A stretch of 50,135 bases of DNA from assembly GCA_029567325.1 (NCBI GenBank), contig JAKQLF010000116.1, positions 1 to 50,135 of the forward strand, in the 5' to 3' direction. The translations under genes were made by a program, and so were the position numbers. This document shows positions 1 to 7,511 of this stretch, in pieces (the stretch's first letter is position 1; each line of letters begins with the position of its first letter). The stretch comes from Bacteroidota bacterium. Its GTDB lineage: Bacteria > Bacteroidota > Bacteroidia > Chitinophagales > Saprospiraceae. A model generated the notes under the pieces. The model saw nothing but the letters and a program-made list of their open reading frames with translations. It was not told the origin of the DNA and did no database searches.

Positions 1-321
1 ATAGTAAATTATATTGCCGGAAAACCTCTAAGTTTTTGGATTGATTACTTACTTCATGGTTATCATTTAGAGACTCCTTTAACAATCAAACAATTGTGCA
101 AATTATACAAATTATCATTTTATAATTGTAATGATGACACATTAATTACTGACATTTCTTTGGTATATGATACCTATTCTGCAATGATGGGAATTTGGAG
201 TGAAAAAATTGGAGAAAACGAAAATGAAACCTATTTGGAAATCAGGATGATGTCAGAAAATCCAAAATATAATAAAAGAGTTATTGAAACTTACATGAAG
301 ATAATCAGTGATAAAATATAA
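1..321 (+). CDS. Hypothetical protein, 5' end outside window
   Basis: The plus-strand frame is open from base 1 to a TAA at 319-321, so at least 106 residues are visible and the true start lies upstream. The first ATG-like codon inside the window is a TTG at 94, but open sequence before it argues for a longer protein. I recognise no family. The visible part is mixed polar and acidic with no membrane segment or metal motif. It is followed 21 bp later by another small unknown gene with the same orientation, so it looks like the end of a run of small early phage genes. Confidence 0.6.
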   Translation: MVNYIAGKPLSFWIDYLLHGYHLETPLTIKQLCKLYKLSFYNCNDDTLITDISLVYDTYSAMMGIWSEKIGENENETYLEIRMMSENPKYNKRVIETYMKIISDKI

Positions 322-342
322 ACCAACTTAAAACTTAATATC

Positions 343-675
343 ATGAAAACCAAAATGACAATCGAAAACACAATCAAATTAAATTTGTACGACCCTGCAC
401 TTCAAATGGATGAGGTCTTGTTAATTTATGGAAGCCTTGTAAATTTCATTGGTGCTAATATCAATGTTGTAAAGCAAACCAATGGTAAAATTAGTTTCAA
501 ACAATCGTGGGAAATACTTTGGTCTACTTATTTGAAACATCAGAACAGACTCCCTCTTTATTTCAAAATCGGATTTGGTTCCTCTCATTTATGGGTAAAA
601 CAGATTGACCCAAAGACAGGCAAAACTCTTGATTGTGATGAAAGACTTATATTTGTAGAATTTGAAACCAACTAA
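343..675 (+). CDS. Hypothetical protein (110 aa)
   Basis: The start ATG follows ACTTAATATC, the SD-less AT-rich leader type used by most genes in this block. The 110-residue product is soluble by composition, with a Trp/Tyr-rich middle (around WEILWSTYLKHQ) and no motif I can assign. The 13 bp to the next gene fit one transcript. No function is proposed. Confidence 0.6.
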   Translation: MKTKMTIENTIKLNLYDPALQMDEVLLIYGSLVNFIGANINVVKQTNGKISFKQSWEILWSTYLKHQNRLPLYFKIGFGSSHLWVKQIDPKTGKTLDCDERLIFVEFETN

Positions 676-688
676 AAATCATATAATC

Positions 689-856
689 ATGAAAAAAATT
701 GACATGCTGAATGAAATGTTCTCCGGAACAATGTGGGAAAAATATACTAAAATAATGATGAAGAAACCAAAAGAATACATTGAAAAAGTGTTTAATTTTT
801 GGAAAGTAGAAGGTAGAAACCTCACATTTTGTGCCACATTATTAACTGCAAAATGA
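689..856 (+). CDS. Hypothetical small protein (55 aa)
   Basis: The ATG at 689 follows ATAATC, the usual leader here; an upstream in-frame ATG at 662 would overlap the previous gene and lacks that context, so 689 is preferred. The 55-residue product is Lys/Met-rich and probably helical, with no recognisable domain. Its stop overlaps the next start as ATGA (853-856), so it is translationally coupled to the SNF2-type helicase gene downstream. Confidence 0.5.
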   Translation: MKKIDMLNEMFSGTMWEKYTKIMMKKPKEYIEKVFNFWKVEGRNLTFCATLLTAK

Positions 857-2484
857 AATCAAAACAAATTCTTGTAAGAGCAGCCCGATTGGTAAAATAT
901 CAGTCGGGCTTGCCGGCTATAAAAATAACATTCCCTTACAATGCTGCCATTGTAGAAAAGGTCAAGACATTAGAAGGCCGGAAATATCATGTCACTGATT
1001 CTTTGAACTTTTGGACCTGCCCTCTAACTCGAAAATCAGTCCATAAATTGATTGAATTTGGTTTCCTTTTAGATGAGGGATTGAAAGCCTATTGGTTCAA
1101 CTATCCCACAGAATCCATACCAATTAATATTACCGGATTGAAAGGTGAATTAAGACCTTTTCAACAGCAAGGCGTTCAATTTATTCAAAATCATAACGGC
1201 CGGGCAATCTTGGCAGACGAGATGGGATTGGGTAAAACAATTCAAGTTCTTGCTTGGTTGCAACTCAATCTTTCAATCCGTCCAGTTATTATTGTGGTCC
1301 CGGCCTCACTAAAATTGAATTGGTTTAAAGAAATCAAATTGTGGATGTCTGAAAGTGAAAGAAACAATATTACTATCATCTCCGGAACCAAGGTCAATAC
1401 AGAGATTCATTCAAACATAATCATAATCAATTATGATATACTTTCTGAGTGGTACGCATATCTCATAACATTGCGTCCTCAGGTATTGGTTTTAGATGAG
1501 GTACACGCCATTAAAAATAACGCAGCAAAGAGAACCAAGGCAGCAAAGAAATTGAGCAAAGCAATCCCAAATGTAATTGCGTTATCAGGCACTCCAATTG
1601 TTAACAGACCAATTGAATTCTATAACGCTATTAACTTGGTCAATCCTCATATACTTCCGAATTATTGGGAATTTGTGCATAAATATTGTGGTGCGAAGCA
1701 TAACGGTTTCGGTTGGGATTTATCAGGTGCTACGAATACTCAAGAATTGCATCAACTATTGATTACATCTGTGATGCTGAGACGAAAAAAAGCCGATGTT
1801 TTAAAGGACTTACCTGACAAAGTTTATTCATATATTCCAATGTCAATCAATAACAGAACTGACTATCATAAGGCAGAACATAATTTTGTAGAATTTATCA
1901 GAAATCAAAAGGGAGTAATTGCTGCAGAAAAAGCAAGTTCTGCTCAGGCCTTAGTTGAAATTGAGACGCTGAAACAATTAGCAGTCCAAGGCAAATTAAT
2001 TCAAGCGGTTGATTGGATTCGTGAGTTTATTGAATCCGGAGAAAAATTAATAGTGATGGCAGTTCATAAATTTGTGATTGATTTCTTGATGAAAGAATTT
2101 GACAAAATTGCTGTTAAAATAGACGGGAGTGTTTCCCAAGCCAACCGACAAATTGCTGTTGATTCTTTTCAAGAAAATCCAAACATAAAATTATTTATTG
2201 GTAATATTAAAGCAGCCGGTGTCGGAATCACTTTGACCGCTGCTTCAAATATTGCGTTTTTAGAATTGCCTTGGACCCCGGGGGAGTTAATTCAGGCTGA
2301 AGACAGACCCCACAGAATTGGTCAAAAAAATAGTGTTACGGTTTATTATTTACTCGCTGCCGGAACTATTGAAGAAAAAATTGTCCGTATTTTAGACCGG
2401 AAAAAAATCATTTTAGATGCGGTTTTGGACGGAATTGAGACTGAACAGAATTCATTATTATTTGAATTAATGAAAACATACTAA
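853..2484 (+). CDS. SNF2-family DNA helicase/ATPase
   Basis: A 543-residue superfamily 2 DNA-dependent ATPase of the SNF2 type. Motif I is DEMGLGKT (residues 122-129), motif II is DEVH (from residue 215), motif III is SGTP, and motifs V-VI appear as GVGITLTAAS and QAEDRPHRIGQ near residues 455-490. The short form without accessory domains resembles the SMARCAL1-like helicases carried by many phages, thought to remodel forks or displace bound proteins. The ATG at 853 overlaps the preceding stop as ATGA; an upstream TTG at 829 is less likely. The stop codon lies inside the left edge of repeat element A (2479-2610). No nuclease or methylase motif is fused. Confidence 0.93.
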   Translation: MKSKQILVRAARLVKYQSGLPAIKITFPYNAAIVEKVKTLEGRKYHVTDSLNFWTCPLTRKSVHKLIEFGFLLDEGLKAYWFNYPTESIPINITGLKGELRPFQQQGVQFIQNHNGRAILADEMGLGKTIQVLAWLQLNLSIRPVIIVVPASLKLNWFKEIKLWMSESERNNITIISGTKVNTEIHSNIIIINYDILSEWYAYLITLRPQVLVLDEVHAIKNNAAKRTKAAKKLSKAIPNVIALSGTPIVNRPIEFYNAINLVNPHILPNYWEFVHKYCGAKHNGFGWDLSGATNTQELHQLLITSVMLRRKKADVLKDLPDKVYSYIPMSINNRTDYHKAEHNFVEFIRNQKGVIAAEKASSAQALVEIETLKQLAVQGKLIQAVDWIREFIESGEKLIVMAVHKFVIDFLMKEFDKIAVKIDGSVSQANRQIAVDSFQENPNIKLFIGNIKAAGVGITLTAASNIAFLELPWTPGELIQAEDRPHRIGQKNSVTVYYLLAAGTIEEKIVRILDRKKIILDAVLDGIETEQNSLLFELMKTY

Positions 2485-2610
2485 AAAACATGATACCTCG
2501 TATAACGCATTTTAAAGCTGTTTTTTTGCCCTCCAAATCAAAAGTGGATACTTAGTACAGGTCGTATGGCGTTCGCAGGAATCGTCTGATACCAACGGTT
2601 GTAGAGGGGT
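2479..2610 (+). repeat. Structured intergenic repeat element, copy A
   Basis: This stretch is about three-quarters identical to 40400-40532 (copy B), including CCTCGTATAACGCATTTTAA near the left and CTGATACCAACGGTTGTAGA near the right. The ends can pair: CCTC-TATAACG at 2496-2507 with CG-GTTGTAGAGG at 2596-2607, with single-base bulges, giving an outer stem of about 11 bp around an 88-nt interior. The left edge includes the stop codon of the SNF2 gene. The core at 2521-2557 (TTTTTTTGCC...GTGGATACTTA) matches, in inverse orientation, elements C and D. No ORF uses it. It could be a structured RNA, a MITE-like mobile repeat or a regulatory site; the sequence alone does not decide. Confidence 0.75.
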
Positions 2611-2855
2611 GTTTTTAAAGACATTGAAAATCGTAGAAGAAAGCAATAAATGATTTTAAATTATATAATTTTTATGGGTGTTAGTCATGTATATACTTTA
2701 TTTTAGCATCTATTTAGGGCTGTTGGTATAAGATTGAAAAAAATCTTTAAAACTTTGGATATATTTCAATAATATAGGGTAGATTTAAGAAATGGAATTA
2801 TTGACACACTGAAAATCTAACTTATTGAATATCAACAACTTAAAAACTTAAAACA
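2611..2855 (+). promoter_or_regulatory. Noncoding AT-rich gap with weak promoter candidate
   Basis: Together with element A this makes a gene-free stretch of about 370 bp. It is very AT-rich. TATATTTC at 2760-2767 differs by one base from the Bacteroidota -7 box TAnnTTTG, and a TTG lies 23 bp upstream (2734-2736), slightly longer than the usual spacing. A promoter for the small genes from 2856 is plausible but unproven. I see no ORF, tRNA or terminator here. Confidence 0.3.
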
Positions 2856-3089
2856 ATGGTACACTACAAATCACACAAAGAAACCACCCGAACATTCAGC
2901 ATCACATTTGATGTTGAAAACGTGGACGATGTTAGAAAATTAAAAGCGTTCGCAATAATTATGGGAGCATTCAACCCCCTCAAACATGAGGGCACAGATG
3001 TAAACGCATTATACGAGGCAAAGAAAAAAGCAAATGAGGATTGTGCGTTTGAAAACATGATTTACGAAGTTCAAACATTGTTAAAATAA
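2856..3089 (+). CDS. Hypothetical protein (77 aa)
   Basis: First gene after the 370-bp gap. It starts in a TTAAAACA-ATG context without an SD site. The 77-residue product has a β-rich first half (TTRTFSITFDVENVDD) and a helical second half; I recognise no family. Small size and position suggest an early accessory protein of unknown role. The gene is 14 bp ahead of the next one. Confidence 0.55.
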   Translation: MVHYKSHKETTRTFSITFDVENVDDVRKLKAFAIIMGAFNPLKHEGTDVNALYEAKKKANEDCAFENMIYEVQTLLK

Positions 3090-3103
3090 TAATCAACAAA
3101 ATC

Positions 3104-3445
3104 ATGGAAAACAAGACAGTAGAATTATTAAACAGCCTGAACTTCACAGAAGTTCAAATTCAAACATTAAAATCAATAGTAATAGAAGGATTTTGGGGTG
3201 ATACAGACATGGATTTTGAAGATGGGGAAACATATTACTCGTACGGTTATTGCACTAACCTAAAAGGAGGAAAAACTCACTCAGGTATTATGTCAGGCAT
3301 TTCAAAAAAACTGAAAGAATCCAAAACCAATTTAATCAGTATGTGTTCAGATTGGTGGGGAGATGGTGCAAAAGATGGAGACATGATGTTCTTCAATATG
3401 GAACTTTTGGATTCAGACGAATTGACAAATTGGGCTTCAGAATAA
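3104..3445 (+). CDS. Hypothetical acidic protein (113 aa)
   Basis: The ATG follows AAAATC. The product is acidic and rich in aromatic residues and Gly-Asp turns (MCSDWWGDGAKDGDMMFFNM), with no Cys pairs or membrane segment. No domain recognised. It is followed by a GC-rich hairpin (3457-3479) that could separate it from the downstream winged-helix gene. Confidence 0.6.
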   Translation: MENKTVELLNSLNFTEVQIQTLKSIVIEGFWGDTDMDFEDGETYYSYGYCTNLKGGKTHSGIMSGISKKLKESKTNLISMCSDWWGDGAKDGDMMFFNMELLDSDELTNWASE

Positions 3446-3456
3446 TTAATAAATCC

Positions 3457-3479
3457 GGGAGGGCAATGTTAACCCTCCC
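3457..3479 (+). repeat. Perfect hairpin GGGAGGG / CCCTCCC
   Basis: Seven-base arms GGGAGGG (3457-3463) and CCCTCCC (3473-3479) with a 9-nt loop, in an otherwise AT-rich gap between two genes. There is no T-run on either strand straight after it, so it is not a standard intrinsic terminator. It may be a 3'-end stabiliser or attenuator between the 3104 and 3495 genes. Confidence 0.5.
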
Positions 3480-3494
3480 ACAAAACTTAAAATC

Positions 3495-3788
3495 ATGAAA
3501 ACAACAAAAAGAGAATATGCCACAAGGTTTGGAAGTTTTCCGGAACTGACAATCACATTCCTGAAACAAAATGGAATCAGCAAATCCAAAGATATTGTCA
3601 AAGGTATTGGTCTTGATAAATTTTGCACTGAATCACTAATCAATAAATACGGATACATCAAATACCCTGACAGACCTTCTTATTATTTTAGTTTAATTTG
3701 CTCAAGACTCATGAATGCCGGATTAATTGAAAGAGTCAACAAAGGCATTTATAAACTGAGTAAAAAAGGTAATCGTATATTTGTTTAA
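3495..3788 (+). CDS. Winged-helix-like small protein
   Basis: A 97-residue protein starting at an AAAATC-ATG. The C-terminal half reads as a winged helix-turn-helix: helices around FLKQNGISKSKDIVKGIG and YYFSLICSRLMNAGLIERV, then a short β-wing KGIYKLSKKG. This layout is typical of small regulators and of the DNA-reading domain of Mrr-type proteins, but no nuclease domain is attached. A DNA-binding role in phage gene control is an inference from the fold alone. Confidence 0.6.
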   Translation: MKTTKREYATRFGSFPELTITFLKQNGISKSKDIVKGIGLDKFCTESLINKYGYIKYPDRPSYYFSLICSRLMNAGLIERVNKGIYKLSKKGNRIFV

Positions 3789-3805
3789 CTTAATAATTTT
3801 CAACA

Positions 3806-4141
3806 ATGATACAAGATGTAATTAAAATGAGAACCATGTCTGAAGGTGATTTATACCACCATTTGCTCCACAAATATATGACCAATAATTCTACCCGTTC
3901 AGAATTGGCGACATTGATAACAGGTAAAAAAATTAAATTATCTGACTGTTCAATTAAAATGCTCATGAAATTAATTAAAGAGATGAGTGATACAGATGTT
4001 AGAACTATTCAGATTCGTATTTGGAGTACTGAAATTGCTTGGCATAAAAATTCTTTGTACTATTGTGATTCTGAAGATAGAAAAGACGCTTTGGAAAGCA
4101 TTCGTGATTTAGAAGAACTAATCAATAATTATAAAGCATAA
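3806..4141 (+). CDS. Hypothetical protein (111 aa)
   Basis: An SD-less ATG in a TTTCAACA context. The 111-residue protein appears all-helical, with the C-terminal third rich in Glu/Asp/Lys (DALESIRDLEELINNYKA). No motif recognised. It lies 4 bp upstream of the sigma-like gene, so it may be co-translated with it; a partner role cannot be shown. Confidence 0.55.
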   Translation: MIQDVIKMRTMSEGDLYHHLLHKYMTNNSTRSELATLITGKKIKLSDCSIKMLMKLIKEMSDTDVRTIQIRIWSTEIAWHKNSLYYCDSEDRKDALESIRDLEELINNYKA

Positions 4142-4145
4142 TAAA

Positions 4146-4610
4146 ATGGAAAAATTAATCAATTATTTAGCATGGTCGTTTTATAAGACCACCAGAATCG
4201 AGATTGCAGAACTCAAAGCAGAAGCAACATTAGCGTATTTGGAAGCAATGAATGATTATGATGAGTCAGAGGGAGTGAAGGCAACAACCTATGTTTATCA
4301 AAGAGTTAAAAATGCTCTAATCAATTTTTGTAAAAAAGAACATAAATATGTGACCTGTTCTTATGTTGAAGATTTGCCCGGATTTAATTCAATTTCCTAC
4401 AATTATTGTCCTTGGTTTGAATTGTATGAAATACTTCCGGAAAAGGCAAAAAAAGTAGTTAAAATCGTGCTTGAAAACTCAGACAAATTTGACGGTTCCG
4501 GAAAACAAATGAGAGGACAAGTTGTTGATTTATTAAGAGAAAATGGAATGAGTTGGTCCCAAGTTTGGGACGGTATGAGTGAAGTTAAAAAAGTATTAGC
4601 AATCAATTAA
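4146..4610 (+). CDS. Sigma-70-like phage transcription factor
   Basis: A 154-residue protein whose first half matches the shape of sigma-70 region 2: a helix with acidic and Ala residues (AELKAEATLAYLEAMNDYD) followed by EGVKATTYVYQRVKNALI, comparable to the D-x-S-x-G-x-(K/R)-F-x-T-Y-A-x-x-R-I pattern of group 3/4 sigma factors. The C-terminal region (GMSWSQVWDGMSEVKK) could be a reduced region 4. At this length it is smaller than most ECF sigma factors. If functional, it would redirect host RNA polymerase to phage promoters, for example for late genes. The alternative is a degenerate or adaptor protein. Confidence 0.6.
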   Translation: MEKLINYLAWSFYKTTRIEIAELKAEATLAYLEAMNDYDESEGVKATTYVYQRVKNALINFCKKEHKYVTCSYVEDLPGFNSISYNYCPWFELYEILPEKAKKVVKIVLENSDKFDGSGKQMRGQVVDLLRENGMSWSQVWDGMSEVKKVLAIN

Positions 4611-4622
4611 TAACAAAAAATC

Positions 4623-5507
4623 ATGACAAAAATTAAAAGTGACTTTTCAAAAAACTGGATTATAGAAAATGCAGTTGAAATTTGTGAGCAATATGATAAA
4701 GGGGTTCTCACTTTGAGAGCTTTACACTATCAATTAGTAGGCAGAGGTATGACCAATGATATTAAGCATTACAAAAAAGTGGTAATGAGTATGATTGATG
4801 CCCGGTGGGAAAATGTGATTTCATTTGACACTTTTTCAGACCTTGACCGCGTGATGATAGGGAACACAGATTATGAAAAAACCAATGTTGAAGATAAAGC
4901 AAGTCAGGCAAAAAGGCAAGTTGGTTTATGGATGACAAGCTACCGTAAAAATCGTTGGGAAAATCAAGATATATACCCTGAGGTCTTCATTGAAAAGAAA
5001 GCATTACAAGGCGTGTTTCAACAAAAGTGTACAGAATGGAATGTTTCGTTAGGTGCCTGCAAAGGGTATCCCTCACTCACATTTTTATATGAAGCAAGTT
5101 TGAGATTCAAAGAGGCTGTTAGCAATGGAAAGATTCCGGTTATTCTTTACTTTGGTGATTATGACCCGTCAGGTGAAGACATTCCAAGAAGTATCCAAGA
5201 AAATTTGAACCGATTTGGTGTTGAAGTGGATGTTCAAAGAATAGCATTAATGGAGCATCAAGTGATTGAGTGGCAATTACCACCGGCACCGGCAAAAGAA
5301 ACCGACAGCAGAACCACAAATTGGACCGGTCTTGGTCAGGTTGAACTTGATGCCGTGAGACCTGAAAAATTAATGATACTTTGTGAAAATGCCTTGGAGA
5401 ATATCTTCAACCGTGAGGTATACGAAGAGCTGTTGGAGATTGAGAGCAACGAAAGAGTTGAGTTTAAGAATGAACTGAAATTATTTGTTAATTCATTAAA
5501 AGACTAA
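4623..5507 (+). CDS. TOPRIM protein related to Spo11 / topoisomerase VI subunit A
   Basis: A 294-residue protein. The N-terminal part has TLRALHYQLVGRG followed by a helical region ending in DLDR, resembling the winged-helix (5Y-CAP) part of Spo11/TopoVI-A-like proteins, where a Tyr cuts DNA. The second half has a TOPRIM core: a conserved Glu in VFIEKKALQGVF and the DxD motif in YFGDYDPSGEDI. No subunit B (GHKL ATPase) gene is visible nearby, so it may act alone as a DNA-cleaving or nicking enzyme. It sits directly upstream of primase, which suggests a role in replication or DNA processing. The TOPRIM call is firm; the catalytic role is inferred. Confidence 0.7.
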   Translation: MTKIKSDFSKNWIIENAVEICEQYDKGVLTLRALHYQLVGRGMTNDIKHYKKVVMSMIDARWENVISFDTFSDLDRVMIGNTDYEKTNVEDKASQAKRQVGLWMTSYRKNRWENQDIYPEVFIEKKALQGVFQQKCTEWNVSLGACKGYPSLTFLYEASLRFKEAVSNGKIPVILYFGDYDPSGEDIPRSIQENLNRFGVEVDVQRIALMEHQVIEWQLPPAPAKETDSRTTNWTGLGQVELDAVRPEKLMILCENALENIFNREVYEELLEIESNERVEFKNELKLFVNSLKD

Positions 5508-5538
5508 GTAAATCAAAGCAGACTTTGTATTATAAGTC

Positions 5539-6450
5539 ATGAATATTGTTCAGTTATACCAAGATTTCGGACTTTTTATTGCTCCCGAAAATCATAAACA
5601 TTACAGAGAAGGATGGGTCAATGTGACCTGTCCTTTTTGCTCAGGGAATCCCGGATACCATTTGGGATGGCATGAGGAGGATGAGTATTTTGTTTGTTGG
5701 CGCTGCGGTGGTCATCATATCAACGAAACCTTTTCCCGGCTTCTAAATATCAACATAAATGAAGTCCATTCTATCCTGAAGAAGTACAATAAATTCATAA
5801 TCACAGAAAAAAAGGATGTCAAAATTAAACTACAGCCTTTTAAACTTCCCTCCGGAACTCAAGACAATTTGGAAATCTCACACAGAAAATATTTACTAAA
5901 ACGAAATTTTGACCCCGATGAAATTCAGCGGATTTGGAAAATCAAAGCAACCACGACTTATGGCAAATTAGATGATATTGATTACAAACATCGTATCATC
6001 ATCCCTATTTATTGGAATGATGAAGTCGTGACATTTCAGGGTAGAGATATAACAGACAAACATCCAATGAAATACTTAGCCTGCCCGGAGAATCGTGAAA
6101 TCAAGAATATAAAAACAATCTTGTATGGCAATCAAAATAAATGGACTGACCTTGGCATTTGTGTTGAAGGAGTTACAGATGTTTGGCGATTTGGAGAATC
6201 TTCATGTGGTATCTTTGGAATCAAATTCAAGTCACAGCAGGTAAGAGTCTTGGCAAAGACATTTAAACGAGTGGCTGTGGTCTTTGATGATGATTCCCAA
6301 GCCAAGATACAAGCCAAGAAATTAGTATCAGAGTTACTTTTCAGAGGAGTTGATGCTTTTTCTGTGACTATCAATGGAGACCCCGGGGGAATGGAGCAGG
6401 ATGAAGCAGATAATTTTGTAAGAAATTTACAGACTTTTAAGATAAAATAA
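5539..6450 (+). CDS. DNA primase (zinc finger plus TOPRIM)
   Basis: A 303-residue primase. The N-terminal zinc-binding region has CPFC (residues about 33-36) and CWRC (about 55-58), the CHC2-like layout of DnaG-type primases. The C-terminal TOPRIM domain has EGVTD and the metal-binding acidic run VVFDDDSQAK. It is shorter than bacterial DnaG because the helicase-binding domain is missing. It lies upstream of the initiator, loader and replicative helicase genes and should synthesise RNA primers on the phage lagging strand. Confidence 0.88.
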   Translation: MNIVQLYQDFGLFIAPENHKHYREGWVNVTCPFCSGNPGYHLGWHEEDEYFVCWRCGGHHINETFSRLLNININEVHSILKKYNKFIITEKKDVKIKLQPFKLPSGTQDNLEISHRKYLLKRNFDPDEIQRIWKIKATTTYGKLDDIDYKHRIIIPIYWNDEVVTFQGRDITDKHPMKYLACPENREIKNIKTILYGNQNKWTDLGICVEGVTDVWRFGESSCGIFGIKFKSQQVRVLAKTFKRVAVVFDDDSQAKIQAKKLVSELLFRGVDAFSVTINGDPGGMEQDEADNFVRNLQTFKIK

Positions 6451-6586
6451 TACTATATGTTACGTAAATGCTATTCTATTTATACAAAAATGATTTATAT
6501 AAAAACAAAATTTTTATTAGTAAGTCAAAATGAATTCTATATTTTTACGCTCTGAAAACCACAATTACCAACATAATTAACGACAA

Positions 6587-7384
6587 ATGGAAATAACGAC
6601 AATTACATCAACACCGGTGATTCAATATAACATCCAAGATGAGCCATTAGTATTTAGTAAGTTTGTCTGTGATGTTTTTTTAACTTCAGAATTTCCCGGT
6701 GATTCAATGGCGTTGTATTGGTTTTACTATTACACCGCAAAGTGGCAGGGAACAAGCAGGCCAAAAGCAACCACTCAATATACTGCGCAGGGATTGAATT
6801 GGAGTGTGGAAAAAGTCAGACGAATCAAAGAAGAATTACGGATTCTTGATTTAATTAAAGACGTGATTGAAAAGAATGAAGCACAACAAGTTATTGGTCA
6901 CTATATACAGCTCAATCTTGTTGATAATACTACAAAAAACCACCCTCGGGAAAAACCAGACGGTGGTTCTCGCCACAGTGTGGGAAATCCCGAGGGAAAT
7001 GCTTTAAATACTGATAATAAAAATGCTTTAAAGTCATATATGGTCATAACAAATAAAAAAATCATAAAATCCATGTTTGACAAATTTTGGGAATGCTATC
7101 CAAATAAATCTCAAAAAGGAAAAGCATTGACCATGTGGAACAGAATCTGTGAAAAACCAACATCTGAGCGGCCTGAGTGGAGAGTGATACGAATTGCCCT
7201 GAAAGAACAAAAACAATCTCAAAGATGGCAAACACCAAAGTTCATCCCACACGCCTCCACTTGGTTAAATCAGTCCCGGTGGTTAGATGATGCGTCCACA
7301 ATGATTTCTTACAACACATCTCCAATAGGGATTGGATATACAGATGAAGTGAATCATGAGTACAGAAATGATGGTGAATTATAA
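6587..7384 (+). CDS. Replication initiator, phage O-like
   Basis: A 265-residue protein with the split architecture of lambda-O-like initiators. The N-terminal half is a winged-helix DNA-binding domain (residues about 35-105; KATTQYTAQGLNWSVEKVRR). A low-complexity polar linker follows (about 117-155), then a C-terminal helicase-recruiting domain with the FW-x2-YP-x-K pattern and the late motif STWLN-x3-W. The following genes encode a DnaC-like loader and DnaB-like helicase, as expected. The linker-coding DNA carries nested inverted and direct repeats (6939-7032), a candidate origin. A 136-bp AT-rich gap precedes the gene; I see no clear promoter there. Confidence 0.8.
   Translation: MEITTITSTPVIQYNIQDEPLVFSKFVCDVFLTSEFPGDSMALYWFYYYTAKWQGTSRPKATTQYTAQGLNWSVEKVRRIKEELRILDLIKDVIEKNEAQQVIGHYIQLNLVDNTTKNHPREKPDGGSRHSVGNPEGNALNTDNKNALKSYMVITNKKIIKSMFDKFWECYPNKSQKGKALTMWNRICEKPTSERPEWRVIRIALKEQKQSQRWQTPKFIPHASTWLNQSRWLDDASTMISYNTSPIGIGYTDEVNHEYRNDGEL
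6939..7032 (+). other. Candidate replication origin inside the initiator gene
   Basis: Within the linker-coding part of the initiator gene, three repeat pairs are packed in 94 bp: inverted arms CCCTCGGG (6943-6950) and CCCGAGGG (6989-6996); inverted arms ACCACC (6939-6944) and GGTGGT (6962-6967); and an 11-bp direct repeat AATGCTTTAAA at 6998-7008 and 7022-7032, 24 bp apart. In lambda, the O gene contains its own origin iterons in the same place between the two domains. The origin call is inference by position and repeat content. Confidence 0.5.
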
Positions 7385-7410
7385 AATCAAAATAGGGTTT
7401 AATTTCAATT

Positions 7411-7509
7411 TGTGGCTTAATTAGAAGCGATTGTAGGCAATAAAAAGGCAAATCAATAATAAGTATCCAATAAAAATAAAAGTGGCAAAAACCAATATGT
7501 AAATCAATA
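7411..7509 (+). repeat. Structured intergenic repeat element, copy C
   Basis: This element fills the gap between the initiator stop and the loader ATG at 7512. Its first 25 bases from 7414 (beginning GGCTTAATTAGAAGCG) are identical to copy D from 39942, and the homology runs to AAATCAAT at the end. The core AAGTATCC...GTGGCAAAAA at 7461-7490 is the reverse complement of the core of copies A and B. The outer-stem pairing is weaker than in copy D (TGG near 7413-7415, CCA near 7492-7494). As the leader of the DnaC-like gene it could control that gene; it may also just be an inserted repeat. Confidence 0.7.
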
Positions 7510-7511
7510 TA

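Noticed and set aside
2479-2610. Interpreting elements A and B as integron attC sites because of the bulged TATAAC / GTTGTA ends
   Set aside because: The end sequences only loosely fit the attC core patterns, there is no integrase or cassette array, and the C/D copies have different ends.
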